DNA from: Hordeum vulgare subsp. vulgare
Taxonomy: Eukaryota > Streptophyta > Magnoliopsida > Poales > Poaceae
DNA length: 64,000 nucleotides
NCBI RefSeq assembly: GCF_904849725.1
Contig: NC_058521.1
Span: 338,504,638-338,568,637, forward strand
Reading direction: 5' to 3'
Every line of letters begins with the position of its first letter. The stretch's first letter is position 1. Position numbers and translations under genes: made by a program. The notes under the pieces are model-generated. The model saw only the letters and a list, made by a program, of their open reading frames with translations. It ran no database searches and had not been told where the DNA came from. Below are positions 10,756-22,596 of this stretch, piece by piece.

Positions 10756-12497
10756 TGTTGGAAATATGCCCTAGAGGCAATAATAAAGTGGTTATTATTA
10801 TATTTCCTAGTTCATGATAATTGTCTATTATTCATGCTATAATTGCATTAACCGAAAACAGTAATACATGTGTGAATACATAGACCACAACATGTCCCTC
10901 GTGAGCCTCTAGTTGGCTAGCTCGTTGATCAATAGATGGTCATGGTTTCCTGATCATGGACATAGGATGTCATTGATAACGGGATCACATCATTAGGACA
11001 ATGATGTGATGGACAAGACCAAATCTTAAGCATAGCACAAGATCGTGTAGTTCATCTGCTAGAGCTTTTATAATGTCAAGTATCATTTCCTTAGACCATG
11101 AGATTGTGCAACTCTCGGATACCGTAGGAGTGCTTTGGGTGTATCAAACGTCACAACGTAACTAGGTGATTATAAAGGTGCACTACAGGTATCTACAAAA
11201 GTGTTTGTTGGGTTGGTACAAATCGAGACTGGGATTTGTTGCTCCATGTGATGGAGAGGTATCTCTGGGACCACTCGTTAATGCATCATCATAATGAGCT
11301 CAATGTGACTAAGAGTTAGTCATGGTATGATGTGTTATGGAACAAGTAAAGAGACTTGTCGGTAACGAGATTGAACAAGGTATAGGGATACCAACGATCG
11401 AATCTCGGGCAAGTGTCATACCGGTAGACAAACAGAATTGCATACAGGATTGACTGAATCCCCGACATCGAGGTTCATTCGATGAGATCATCGTGGAACA
11501 TGTGGGAGCCAACATGGGTATCCAAATCCCGCTATTGGTTATTGACCGGAGAGGTGTATTGGTCACGTATGCACGATTCCTGAACCCGTAGGGTCTACAC
11601 ACTTAAGGTTTGATGACGCTAGAATTGTAATGGGAATAGAGCATGCTTACCGAAGGTTGTTCGGAGTCCCGGATGAGATCATGAACATCAAGAGGAGCTC
11701 CGGAATGGTCCAGGGGTAAAGATTTATATATAAGAAGTCGAGTTTAGGTCACCGGAAAGGTTCCAGGGTATATCGGTATTGCACGAGGACCACCGAAAGG
11801 ATATCGGAGGCCCACCGGGAGGGGCCACCAGCCCTGTAGGGCCACAAGGGACCAAATAAGGTGGGAGCCAGCCACCTAGGTGGGCTGGCTCGGCCAACCA
11901 GGACCCAAGGGAGCCTAGGGCTGGGAACCCTAAGGCGATGGTGGCCCACCTCCCAACTTGCGAGGCAAGCCACCACAACCCTGGTCGTCGCCCCTCCTTG
12001 GCCGTCGCACCACCTAGGGGAAACCCTAGGGTTGTTGTCCCTCCTCCTCCTCCTCCTATATATACCCAAGGGTTTGGGGCTACAAACACACAAGTTTTCT
12101 TCCTCCCTCGGTGCAGCCCTGCTCTTCCTCCTCCTCCTCCGTAGCACTTGGCGAAGACCTGCGGGAGTACCACGCAGCTCCACTGTCACCACGCCGTTGT
12201 GCTGCCGGAGCTCTCCCTTAACTCCTCCTCTCTCCTTGCTGGATCAAGGTGAAGGAGATGTCACCAGTTTGCACGTGTGTTGAACGCGCAGGCGTTGTTG
12301 TTCGGCGCTTAGATCAGAATCTTCCGCGATCTGAATCGCTACGAGTACGACTCCATCAACCGCGTTCATAGTAACGCTTCCGCTTAGCAATCTTCAAAGC
12401 TAAGAAGATGCTCTACCCCTTGCTAGTTGCTAGCATATCCTAGATAGATCCTGGTGTGACGTAGAATTTTTTTGAATTACTACTACGTTCCCCAATA
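10756..12497 (+). repeat. 5' LTR of Angela-type element
   Basis: 1742 bp, TGTTGG to CCCAATA (the last bases are mutated from the CAACA end seen in the 3' LTR). It includes a TATATATA stretch near 12056-12064 after CTCCTCCTCC repeats, which is the likely core promoter. The two LTRs have the same length. Confidence 0.92.
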
Positions 12498-12498
12498 G

Positions 12499-12511
12499 TG
12501 GCATTCGAGCC
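12499..12511 (+). other. Primer binding site, Angela-type element
   Basis: TGGCATTCGAGCC lies one base after the 5' LTR. It is a mutated form of TGGTATCAGAGCC, complementary to the 3' end of plant initiator tRNA-Met. Confidence 0.75.
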
Positions 12512-13692
12512 AAGTTTTATGCGTAGATTCTATGCACAAGTAGAACACAAAAGTTGTGGGCGATGATTTTTTCAATTTCTTACCGTTACTAGTCCAATCT
12601 TTTTCGATTGTATTGTGGGATGAAGCGGCCCGGACCAAATTTACACGTACGCTTACGTAAGACTGGTTCCACCGCCTAACATGCAGTTGTTGCATAAGGT
12701 GGCTAGACGGTGTGTGTGTCTCCCACTTTAGTCGAATTGGATTCGATGAAAAGGGTCTTATGAAGGGTAAATAGCTTTGGCATATCAACGGTGTGGTTGT
12801 CATGTAGGTAAGAAGTGTTCTTCCTTGAAACCCAAATCAGCCACGTAAAACTTGCAATAGCAATTAGAGGACGTCTAACTTGTTTTTGCAAGGTATGCTA
12901 TGTGATGTGATATGGCCAAAAGGATGTGATGTTATATATGTCATGTATGAGATCGATCATGTTCTTGTAACAGGATTGACGACTTGCATGTCGATGAGTA
13001 TGACAACCGCCAAGAGCCACATGAGTTGTCTTAATTTATTGTATGAGATGCAATGCCATGTGATTACTTCAGAGATACAATGATGGAGGTCATGGTGTCA
13101 TGCCGATGACAATGATGATCATGTTGTGCCCCGAAGATGAAGATCAAAGCAGCAAGATGATATTGGTCATATCATGTCACTATATGATTTGCATGTGATG
13201 TTTATCATGTTTTTCATCTTATTGCTTAGAACGACAGTAGCAAAGATAAGGTGATCCCTCTTTAAATTTCGAGATAAGTATTCCCCTAAGTGTGCACCGT
13301 TGCAAAGGATCGTTTTCTCGAAGCACCACGTGATGATTGGGTGTGCTAAATTCTAACGTTCGCATACAATGGGTGTAAACCAGATTTACACACACAAAAC
13401 ACTTAGGTTGACTCGACGAGCCTAGCATGTATAGACATGGCCTCGGAATAAGAGAGACCGAAAGGTCGAACATGAGTCGTATGGATGATACGATCAACAT
13501 GGAGATGTTCACCATTGATGACTAGTCTGTCTCACGTGATGATTGGACACGGCCTAGTTGATGTGGATCATGTATCACTTAGATGACTAGGGGGATGTCA
13601 ATCTAAGTGGGAGTTCATTATATAATTTGATTAGATGAACTTAATTATCAAGAACTTAGTCTAAAAATGTATTTACAAACATTGTAGATCCA
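12512..13692 (+). other. Untranslated leader of Angela-type element
   Basis: About 1.2 kb between the primer binding site and the gag ATG. Long leaders are usual in BARE/Angela elements. No coding region is supported. Confidence 0.7.
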
Positions 13693-16600
13693 ATGGCCAA
13701 CGTACATGTCCCACTGAACTTCAAGGCGTTCCTAGAGAAAACCAAGCTGAAAGACGGTGGTAGCAACTATGCGGACTGGACTCGTAACTTGAATCTCAAC
13801 CTCCTTGCTTCCAAAAAGGCATATATCCTTGATGCGCCGCTAGGTGACCCTCCCATTCCCATGGCGGCCCGGGACGTTTTGAACGCCCGGCAGTCACGTA
13901 GTGATGACTGCTCCCTGGTTCAGTGTGGCATGCTTTACAGTTTAGAACCAGGGCTTCAATGGCGTTTTGCGCAACATGGAGCATATGAGATGTTCCAAGA
14001 GCTGAAACTGGTTTTCCAAGCTCATGCCCGGGGTCGAGAGATATGAGGTCTCTGACAAGTCCTTCAGTTGTAAGATGGAGGAAAATAGTTCTGTCAGTGA
14101 GCACATACTCAGAATGTCTGGGTTGCACAACCACTTGTCTCAGCTGGGAGTTGAACTTCCGGATGACGCGGTTATTGACAGAATCCTCCAGTCGCTTCCA
14201 CCTAGCTATAAGGGCTTTGTGATGAACTGCAACATGCACGGGATGGATAAGATCATTCCCGAGTTGTATTCAATGCTAAAATCAGCGGAGGTGGAAATCA
14301 AGAAAGAACATCAAGTGTTGATGTTGAATAAGACCACTGGTTTCAAGAAAGGCAAGGGTAAAAAGAACTTCAACAAGGATGGCAAAGCAGTTGCCGCGCC
14401 CAGTAAACCAGTTGTCGGGAAGAAGCCAAAGAAAGGACCCAAGCCTGAAATTGAATGCTATTATTGCAAGGGAACCGGTCACTGGAAGCGGAACTCCCTA
14501 AGTACTTAGCGGATAAGAAGGACGGCAACGTCAAAGGTATATATGATATACATGTTATTGATGTCTACCTTACGAACGCTCGTAGTATATCATGGGTATT
14601 TGATACCGTGTTTTTGCTCACATTTGCAACTCAAAACAGGAACTGTGGAATAAAGGAAGGCTGGCAAATAAGGAGGTGACGATGCCCGTCGGGAATGGTT
14701 CCAAGGTCGATGTGATCGTCGTCGGTGCGCTGCCTCTACATCTTCCTTCAGGATTTGTTTTAAACCTTAATAATTGTTATTTAGTAGCAGCTTTGAGAAT
14801 GAACATTGTGTCGGGATCTCACTTGATGCGAGATGGCTACTCATTTAAATCTGAGAATAATGGTTGTTCTATTTATATGAGTGATATGTTTTATGTTCGT
14901 GCTCCACTAGTCAATGGTTTATTCTTGATGAATCTCGAACATGATGTTACACATGTTCATAGTGTGAGTACCAAAATATGTAAGGTTGATAATGATAGTC
15001 CCACATACTTGTGGCACTGCCGCCTTGGTCATATCAGTGTCAAACGCATGAAGAAACTCCATACAGTTGGACTTTTGGAGTCTCCTGATTTTGAATCATT
15101 TGACACATGCAAACCGTGCCTCATGGGCAAGATGACCAAGACTCCGTTGTCCAGAACAATGGAGCGATCAACCAACTTGTTGGAAATAATACATACCGAT
15201 GCATGTGGTCTAATGATTGTTGAGGCTCACGGTGGCTATCGCTATGTTCTCACCCTCACTGATGACTTAAGCATATACGGGTATGTCTACTTACTGAAGC
15301 ACAAGTCTGAAACCTTTGAAAGGTTCGAGGAATTTCAGAGTGAGGTAGAGAATCAACGTGACAAGAAAATAAAGTTCTTGTAATCTGATCGTGGAGGAAA
15401 TTATTTGAGTCACGAGTTTGGCACACACTTAAGAAAATGTGGAATTGTTTCACAACTCACGCCGCCTGGTACACCTCAGCGTAATGGTGTGTCCGAATGT
15501 CGTAATCGCACTCTATTGGATATGGTGCGATCTATGATGTCTCTTACTGATTTACCACTATCATTTTGGGGATATGGATTGGAAATTGCAGTATTCAGTT
15601 TAAATAGGGCACCGTAGAACTCCGTTGAGACGACGCCTTATGAATTATGGTTTGGAAAGAAACCTAAGCTGTCGTTTCTGAAAGTTTGGGGTTGCGATGC
15701 TTATGTGAAGAAACTTCAACCTGAGAAGCTCGAACCCAAAGCAGAAAAATGTGTCTTCATAGGATACCCTAAGGAAACTATTGGGTATACCTTCTATCTT
15801 AGATCCGAAGGCAAAATCTTTGTTGCCAAGAACGGATTCTTTCTAGAGAAAGAGTTTCTCTCAAAAGAAGTAAGTGGGAGGAAAGTAGAACTTGATGAGG
15901 TAATTGTACCTCCTCTCGAACCGGATAGTAGTTTAGCGCAGGAAAATGTTTTTGTGGTGCCTGCACCGACCAGAGAGGAAGTTAATGATGATGATCATGA
16001 ATCTTCAGATCAAGTTGTTACTGAACCTTGAAGGTCCAGAAGGACACGTTCCGCACCAGAGTGGTATGACAACCGTGTCATGGAAATCATGTTGTTGGAC
16101 AACAGTGAACCTTCGAACTATGAAGAAGCGATGGCAGGCCCAGATTCCAACAAATGGCTTGAAGCCACGAAATCCGAGATATGTTCCAGGTATGAGATCA
16201 AAGTATGGACTTTGGTGGACTTTCCCAATGATTGGCGAGCCAGAGAAAATAAATGGATCTTTAAGAAGAAGACTGACATGGATGGTAAGGTGACCATCTA
16301 TAAGGCTCGACTTGTCGCTAAGGGTTATCGACCAGTTCAAGGAATTGACTACGATGAGACTTTTTCACCCATGGCGATGTTGAAGTCCGTCCGGATCATG
16401 TTAGCAGTTGCCGCATTTTATGATTATGAGATCTGGCAAATGGACGTCAAAATGGCATTCCTTAACAGCTTTCTTAAGGAAGATTTGTATATGATACAGC
16501 CGAAAGGTTTGTCGATCCTAAAAATGCTGACAAGGTATGCAAGCTCCAACGCTCCATCTATGGGCTGGTGCAAGTATCTCGAAGTTGGAACATTCGCTTT

Positions 16601-17640
16601 GATGAGGTGATCAAAGCGTTTGGGTTTGTACAGACTTCTGCAGAACCAAGTATTTACAAGAAAGTGAGTGGGTGCTCTGTAGCATTTCTCATATTATATG
16701 TGGATGATATATTGTTGATGGGAAATGATATAGTACTTTTGGAAAGCATAAAGGCCTATTTGAACAAGTGTTTTTTAATGAAGGACCTTGGAGAAGCTGC
16801 TTACATATTAGGCATCAAGATCTATAGAGATAGATCGAGACGCCTCATAGGTCTTTCAAAAAAGCACATACATTGACAAGATATTGCGTGTATTGCAAGG
16901 TGTGAGGTTGAGCACAGCTCAACGACCGACCACGGCAGAAGATAAAGAAAAGATGAGTACCGTCCCTATGCTTCAGCCATTGGCTCTATTATGTATGACA
17001 TGCTGTGTAACAGACCTGATGTGAACCTTGCCATAAGTTTGGTAGCGAGGGACCAAAGTAATCCAGGAGTGGATCACTGGACAGCGGTCTAGAATATCCT
17101 TAAATACCTGAAAAGGACTAAAGATATGTTTCTCATTTATGGAGGTGCCGAAGAACTCGTCGTAAAGGGTTACGTCGATGCTAGCTTCCACAAAGATTCG
17201 GATGCTCCAAGTCACAAACCGGATACGTGTATATTTTGAATGGTGGGGCAGTCAGCTGGTGCAGTTGCAAGCAAAGCATCATGGCGGCATCTACATGTGA
17301 AGCAGAGTACATAGCTGCTTCGGAAGCAGCACAGGAAGGAGTCTGGATGAAGGAGTTCATCACCGACCAAGGAGTGATTCCAAGTGCGTCGGGCCCAATG
17401 CCTCTCTTCTGTGACAATTCTGGAGCTATTGCCATTGCCAAGGATCCAAGGTTTCACAAGAAGACCAAGCACATCAAGCGTTGTTTCAACTCCATTCGTG
17501 GATACATCCAGGATGGAGATATAGATATTTGTAGAGTACATATGGATCTGAATGTTGCAGATCCGTTGACTAAACCTCTTCCACGAGTGAAACATGATCA
17601 GCACCAGAACTCTATGGGTGCTCGATTCATCACAATGTAA
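13693..17640 (+). pseudogene. gag-pol polyprotein remnant, Angela-type element
   Basis: This would encode gag, protease, integrase, reverse transcriptase and RNase H. Gag starts at MANVHVPLNFKAF and shifts frame in a G-run near 14030. The CCHC knuckle CYYCKGTGHW is at about 14456-14485, followed by a second frame break. The protease keeps only a damaged VFDT motif near 14600. The integrase zinc region (WHCRLGH, CKPCLMGK) spans about 15010-15130. Stops interrupt at 15381 and 15615, and again at 16029. The RT contains QMDVKMAFLN and YVDDILLMG (about 16697-16723), with a frame break near 16530. RNase H (STCEAEYIAASEAA, ADPLTKPLPR) ends at TAA 17638. The gene order integrase before RT confirms Copia. 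It cannot make a functional polyprotein. Confidence 0.92.
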
Positions 17641-17660
17641 CTAGATTATTGACTCTAGTG

Positions 17661-17672
17661 CTGGTGGGAGAC
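17661..17672 (+). other. Polypurine tract, Angela-type element
   Basis: CTGGTGGGAGAC directly precedes the 3' LTR TG, as in BARE-1-like elements. Confidence 0.7.
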
Positions 17673-19414
17673 TGTTGGAAATATGCCCTCGAGGCAATAA
17701 TAAAGTGGTTATTATTATATGTCCTAGTTCATGATAATTGTCTATTATTCATGCTATAATTGTATTAACCGAAAACCGTAATACACGTGTGAATACATAG
17801 ACCACAACATGTCCCTAGTGAGTCTCTAGTTGGCTAGCTCGTCAATCAATAGATGGTCATGGTTCCTGATCATGGACATAGGATGTAATTGATAACGGGA
17901 TCACATCATTAGGAGAATGATATGGTGGACAAGACCCAACCCTAAGCATAGCACAAGATTATGTAGTTCGTCTGCTAGAGCTTTTATAATGTCAAGTATC
18001 ATTTCCATAGACCATGAGATTGTGCAACTCCCGGATGCCGTAGGAGTAATTTGGGTGTATCAAACGTCACAACATAACTGGGTGATTATAAGGTGCACTA
18101 CAGGTATCTCTGAAAGTGTTTGTTGGGTTGGTACGAATCGAGGTTGGGATTTGTCGCTCCGTGTGACGGAGAGGTATCTCTGGGCCCACTCGGTAATTTA
18201 TCATCATAATGAGCTCAATGTGACTAAGGAGTTAGTCACGGGATGATGTGTTACGGAACAAGTAAACAGACTTGTCGGTAACGAGATTGAACAAGGTATA
18301 GGGACACCAACGATTGAATCTCACGCAAGTGTCATACTGGTAGACAAAGGGAATTGCATACGGGATTGATTGAATCCCCGACATCGTGGTTCATTAGATG
18401 AGATCATCGTGTAACATGTGGGAGCCAACATGGGTATCCAGATCCCGTTGTTGGTTATTGACCGGAGAGGTGTCCCGATCATGTCTGCCTGGTTCCCAAA
18501 CCCGTAGGGTCTACACACTTAAGGTTCGATGATGCTAGAGTTGTAATGGGAATAGTGTGTGGTTACCGAAGGTTGTTCGGAGTCCCGGATGAGATCCCAA
18601 ACGTCACGATGAGCTCCGGAATGGTCCGGAGGTAAAGGTTTATATATAGGAAGTTGAGTTTCGGTCACCGGAAAGATTTCGGGGTATATCCTTATTGTAC
18701 CGGGACCACCGAAAGGATATCATAGGCCCACCGAGAGGGGCCACCAGCCCCGGAGGGCCACAAGGGCCAAAATAAGGTCGGAGCCAGCCACCTAGGTGGG
18801 CTGGCTCGGCCGACTAGGGGCCGAAGGGCGCCTAGGGCTGGGAACCCTAGGGCGATGGTGGCCCACCTCAACTTCGGAGGTAAGCCACCACAACCCTGGC
18901 CGCCGCCCCCTCCATGGTCATCGGACCACCCAGGGGAAACCCTATGGTGGTCGTCCCTCCTCCTCCTCCTCCTATATATACCCAAGGGTTTTGGACTGCA
19001 AACACACAAGTTCTCTTCCTCCCTCAGCGCAACCGTGCTCTTCCTCCTCCTCCTCCGTAGCGCTTGGCGAAGCCCTGCCGGAGTACCACGCAACTCTGTC
19101 GTCACCACGCCGTCATGCCGCTGGAGCCTTCCCTCAATTCCTCCTCTCTCCTTGTTGGATCAATGTGACGGAGATGTCACAGGGTTGCACGTGTGTTGAA
19201 CGTCGAAGTGCCATTGTTCGATGCTTAGATCAGAATCTTCCGCGATCTGAATCGCTATGAGTGCGTCTCCATCAACCGCGTTAATAGTAACGCTTCCGGT
19301 TAGCGATCTTCAAACGTATGAAGATGCTCTACCCCTTGCTCGTTGCTAGCATCTCCTCGATAGATCTTGGTGTGATGTAGGAAATTTTTTGAATTACTAC
19401 TACGTTAACCAACA
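17673..19414 (+). repeat. 3' LTR of Angela-type element
   Basis: 1742 bp, TGTTGGAAATATGCCC to AACCAACA. It aligns along its length with 10756-12497. Overlapping long open frames in its GC-rich CCTCCTCC part (about 18690-19260) are not genes. Confidence 0.92.
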
Positions 19415-19727
19415 GGGGGACTAGTGGTGGTGGGCGACGGGCAATGCGGTGGTGGGAGGTGGTGCCCCTGGCCGACGGTACGGGGTAAGGCAGCGCGGGG
19501 TGGGAGGTGGTGCCCTTGGCTGGCGGTGGGTGGAGGTTGGGGGAATGAGGGAGATGGTGCGGATGATGAGATCTCAAGAATGTTTGGAGGATATGGGCGG
19601 ATGGATGGGCACAAGAGAGGAGTTGGGGTGGTCTTTGTTAGCGGAATAAGAGATTTTTGTTATTAGAATAAGGTCTTAAGTGGTGTTATTAGAATACACC
19701 CACCCTATATATATGTATAGAAACTTT
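19415..19727. mobile_element. Unclassified sequence (right part, after Angela insertion)
   Basis: The first five bases are the second copy of the GGGGG target duplication. The GC-rich, G-run sequence continues that at 10190-10755, so the two pieces were once joined. It ends in an AT-rich border with two copies of TTATTAGAATA (about 19660 and 19685) and a short TATATATA tract. No gene is supported. Confidence 0.45.
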
Positions 19728-20093
19728 ATTCATCACCCATGGTGCAGAATAATTTATTCTTCACCCGAAATAATCTTATGATTAGTTTATAAATAAATCA
19801 CATTTATAATACAAATAGTTACATTTATATTGAATCACTATGTAAAATTTAATATGAGAAAACAAAAATATAGGTCACAAGACCAGAAAAATTGAATTTA
19901 TTATATATTTTACATTATTTTTGTAGGTTCGTAACTTTACATGACATAAAATATTTTTACATTGATTATATATTTTTGGATATATTTTTACGTATGAAAT
20001 AAGACAAAATTTACGAAACGTAAAATTACGATGCATTGATGTTAAATTAGAGAGGGGATGAAGAATAATTATTCCTCGTCCAGGGTGACGAAT
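19728..20093 (+). mobile_element. Short terminal-inverted-repeat element, copy 1
   Basis: About 366 bp, AT-rich. The left end ATTCATCACCC...AATAATTTATTCTTC is an imperfect inverted match to the right end GAAGAATAATTATTCCTC...GGGTGACGAAT, giving ends of about 38 bp. A second copy in reverse orientation lies at 36621-36981. It looks like a MITE, but no target duplication was recognised, so the superfamily is open. Confidence 0.6.
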
Positions 20094-20669
20094 AGCACGA
20101 CCCATATATATATATTTAAATTTGTATATATACACACTATTCTAATCACGGGACGAGAATAATATTCTGATACCTACTTGACTCGCCCAAGACATAGCAC
20201 TTGACTTTCGAGAGTGCTAGGTTGAACTTCCGCTAAAATTGTCCAAATGTCTCTTTCGATATACCGTTGGAAAGCTCTAGACACCCTGGTAATAGCCTAG
20301 GTTGATTTTTTGCCAAAATATACATGGCTTAAGAATAGTTTTGAAAACTGTTTTTCTTCATAAAAAACGTGAATCATATTTTCGAGCCTGTTTCTAAACC
20401 TTCATTGGAATATGGAAAATGGGATGGCGTTGGATAGCTGCTCCAAATTCTCTCATTTCACATGTTGAAAGTTTTCCCAAATTCCCTACATTTAAAGAGG
20501 GATTTCAAAAATGGTGGAATTTCTTAAACCAAAAAGTCGGGTTCATATATGGGGTTAATTTGAAAACAGTAGTCCAAGAGAAGCAAATGATATAGCGTTG
20601 GAAAGCTTATGAAAATGCACATCTTTTCATACAGAAAGTTTCTTCCAACAATAAACGGTTTAAAAGTTG

Positions 20670-20674
20670 AAAGT
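20670..20674 (+). repeat. Target site duplication, element B (left)
   Basis: AAAGT occurs here and at 31386-31390. One extra G (20675) lies between it and the TG/CA-type LTR end at 20676, so the border is uncertain by one base. Confidence 0.65.
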
Positions 20675-20675
20675 G

Positions 20676-22064
20676 TGTTATATCGACTAGAGGGGGTGAA
20701 TAGGCGATTTTGAGAATTTCATCACTGAGGAAATTCCTTGTGAGGAAATTCCTTAATGATGAGTTCCGTGCAGCGGCAATAACGCAGGATCAGAAGTGCA
20801 AAGACTACTACAGAAGATCACTTGGTGAAGATTATGAGAATTGGTTTACACAGTACGCAAGTACACAGAAAGCAGGTGAAGATTAACTCGAATGAAGAAT
20901 TTGAGGTTGAGGAAATTCAGAGAAAGTCTGCAGACAAATTCTTCAAACAGCACAGATGAAAGTCTTCAAAATACAATTCTCAGGAAATGAAAGAGATGAA
21001 GGAATAGAACTCGTATCACGATGAAGACAGTTGTTGATGACCCAGTTCCAACTGTTGTGACAGCTGTACATCTGGTTTGGAGCGACTTGGTATTGAAACC
21101 AAAGGACACACTGTCCCTACCGTATTCTCCTTGAGCGAAGGACACACAGTCCTCGCCCAACACTCATGGTAAGTCTTCCGGGTAGACTTCCAAACCCTCA
21201 CAAACTCGGTCACCCGGCGATCCACAATTGACTATTGGATGCTCTAGACCATGACGCCTAACTGTCTGGAGGATGCACAGTCCTCAAAGGTAAAAGGCTT
21301 CAGTTCCACATAGGAACAAATTCTTCAGTGATCCTCAATCACTTGGTTTTTGTTTGGGGTTTGGTGTTTGGGGTATCTCCTCACTTGATGATTTTCTCTC
21401 GAAGACTCTGAGGAATTTGGGTTGCTCTAAATGACACGTGTCAGTTTCTCTCGGAGCAGCCAACCAGCTAGTGGTTGTTGGGGCGGTTATTTATAGCCTG
21501 GGAGCATCCCGACATGATTTGACATAAATGCCCTTAACTATTGTGACCGTTGTGTGCATAAGATCAGCGAGGTGGCGTGTGTTGCGACAACGGTCGGAGC
21601 TTTCATCTTTGAAAGTCCTCATGTCTCTCATATTCCTCACTTGAGGCTTTTGTAGGTTTAGGCCTCGGTTGAGCATCACGAGGAAGTTCATTCTGTTGTA
21701 TTACTTCGACCCCCTTTAACAATACGGTGTTCCTATGACTCAAGAGTAAAGAAAATGAAACAGAAAGAGTAAATCTTCACGCTTCAAAGTCTTCACACAG
21801 TTTTCTTCAGGACACACCAAATTCCTCATCTTCAATATCTTCATGAGGAATATCAATTTCATCGCAATTTCTTCGCGATTAAGGTCTTCAAGTTTAGACC
21901 AATTTCTTCACCCAAAGACATACATTTTTATTGGTCGATATTCATCGTATAACTCAAACTCCTCAGCGACTTATAGAGCCTGTGTACACTCACAAACACA
22001 TTAGTTCCTTAACCTATTAGTCTTCAAACCACCAAAATCACTAAGGGCACTAGATGCACTTACA
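20676..22064 (-). repeat. 3' LTR of element B
   Basis: On the minus strand it starts TGTAAGTGCATCTAGTGCCC at 22064 and ends CGATATAACA at 20676, 1389 bp. It is preceded by the purine tract AAAAAGGTGGAGAT (22078-22065). Its TATA box is CTATAAATAA at about 21496-21487. AGGAA-A-TTCCT palindromes occur near 20725-20755. Confidence 0.85.
21487..21496 (-). promoter_or_regulatory. LTR TATA box, element B 3' LTR
   Basis: CTATAAATAA on the minus strand. The same position in the other LTR (30816-30806) reads GCTATAAATAGCC. It lies about 570 bp after the LTR start. Confidence 0.6.
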
Positions 22065-22078
22065 ATCTCCACCTTTTT
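22065..22078 (-). other. Polypurine tract, element B
   Basis: AAAAAGGTGGAGAT on the minus strand abuts the LTR start. It differs by one base from that of element C (AAAAAGGGGGAGAT). Confidence 0.75.
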
Positions 22079-22596
22079 GGTGGTTGATGACAATTAGGTT
22101 AAGTTTTGATGGGGATAATAATATGCGATGTAAGTACTGAGTTTGAGGAATTTGAAATCAAGATACCGAGAGACTCCCCCTGAAGATGTGCATATTTTGA
22201 GGAATTAGCTTTGCGCAGCAGATGCACATTGATGATTTATATCATGGAGATCTCCCCCTGTATCTTGTAAAGCATGCACATATTTGACATATAATATGAG
22301 GAATTTTAAAATGCATGATGAAAAATGGTGTCTAACGAATTTCAGCATGCCTGCATTAATAGACTTTGAGGAATAAGCATGCAAAGAAAAACGTTGAAAA
22401 GAGTCAGAGCACCATCGGGCTTAAGTTACAACTCATTACATCAAAACACATCATAAGAACCAAGAGTCTGCAACTTAATAATGTTTTTAAGCCCCAAAAT
22501 AGATCCCGTTTGAAGACTAACTCTCATATTTCTCCCCTTTTGTCATCAAGTGACAAAAAAGGGACAAAACTGAGGACTAACGCCTTTTGAAGAAAT
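22079..22596 (-). other. 3' untranslated region of element B
   Basis: About 520 bp between the aORF stop and the polypurine tract. On the minus strand it has purine tracts such as CAGGGGGAGATC (about 22261-22250) and CAGGGGGAGTC (about 22183-22173), like the extra tracts of element A. No gene is supported. Confidence 0.6.

Larger units (their letters stand above)
10756..19414 (+). mobile_element. Complete Angela/BARE/WIS-type Copia retrotransposon
   Basis: The order is 5' LTR 10756-12497, primer binding site, leader, gag-pol remnant 13693-17640, polypurine tract and 3' LTR 17673-19414. A GGGGG duplication flanks it. The LTR start TGTTGGAAATATGCCC and the gag start MANVHVPLNF are characteristic of this Triticeae family. 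A sampled 260-bp alignment of the LTR starts shows about 14 differences, so about 5% divergence. Many stops and frameshifts make it defective. Confidence 0.93.

Noticed and set aside
10188..10820. Five overlapping open frames in the GC-rich region
   Set aside because: Low-complexity Gly/Arg/Pro-rich products on both strands; GC bias is enough to explain them, and one runs into the Angela LTR.
11724..12283. Overlapping long open frames on both strands
   Set aside because: They lie in the GC-rich part of the Angela LTR and recur in the 3' LTR (18690-19260). They have no domain and overlap each other on opposite strands.
20149..20153. CACTA as the terminus of a CACTA transposon
   Set aside because: The same CACTATT phrase occurs at 36984, but no matching inverted TAGTG end or 3-bp target duplication was found, and no transposase is present.
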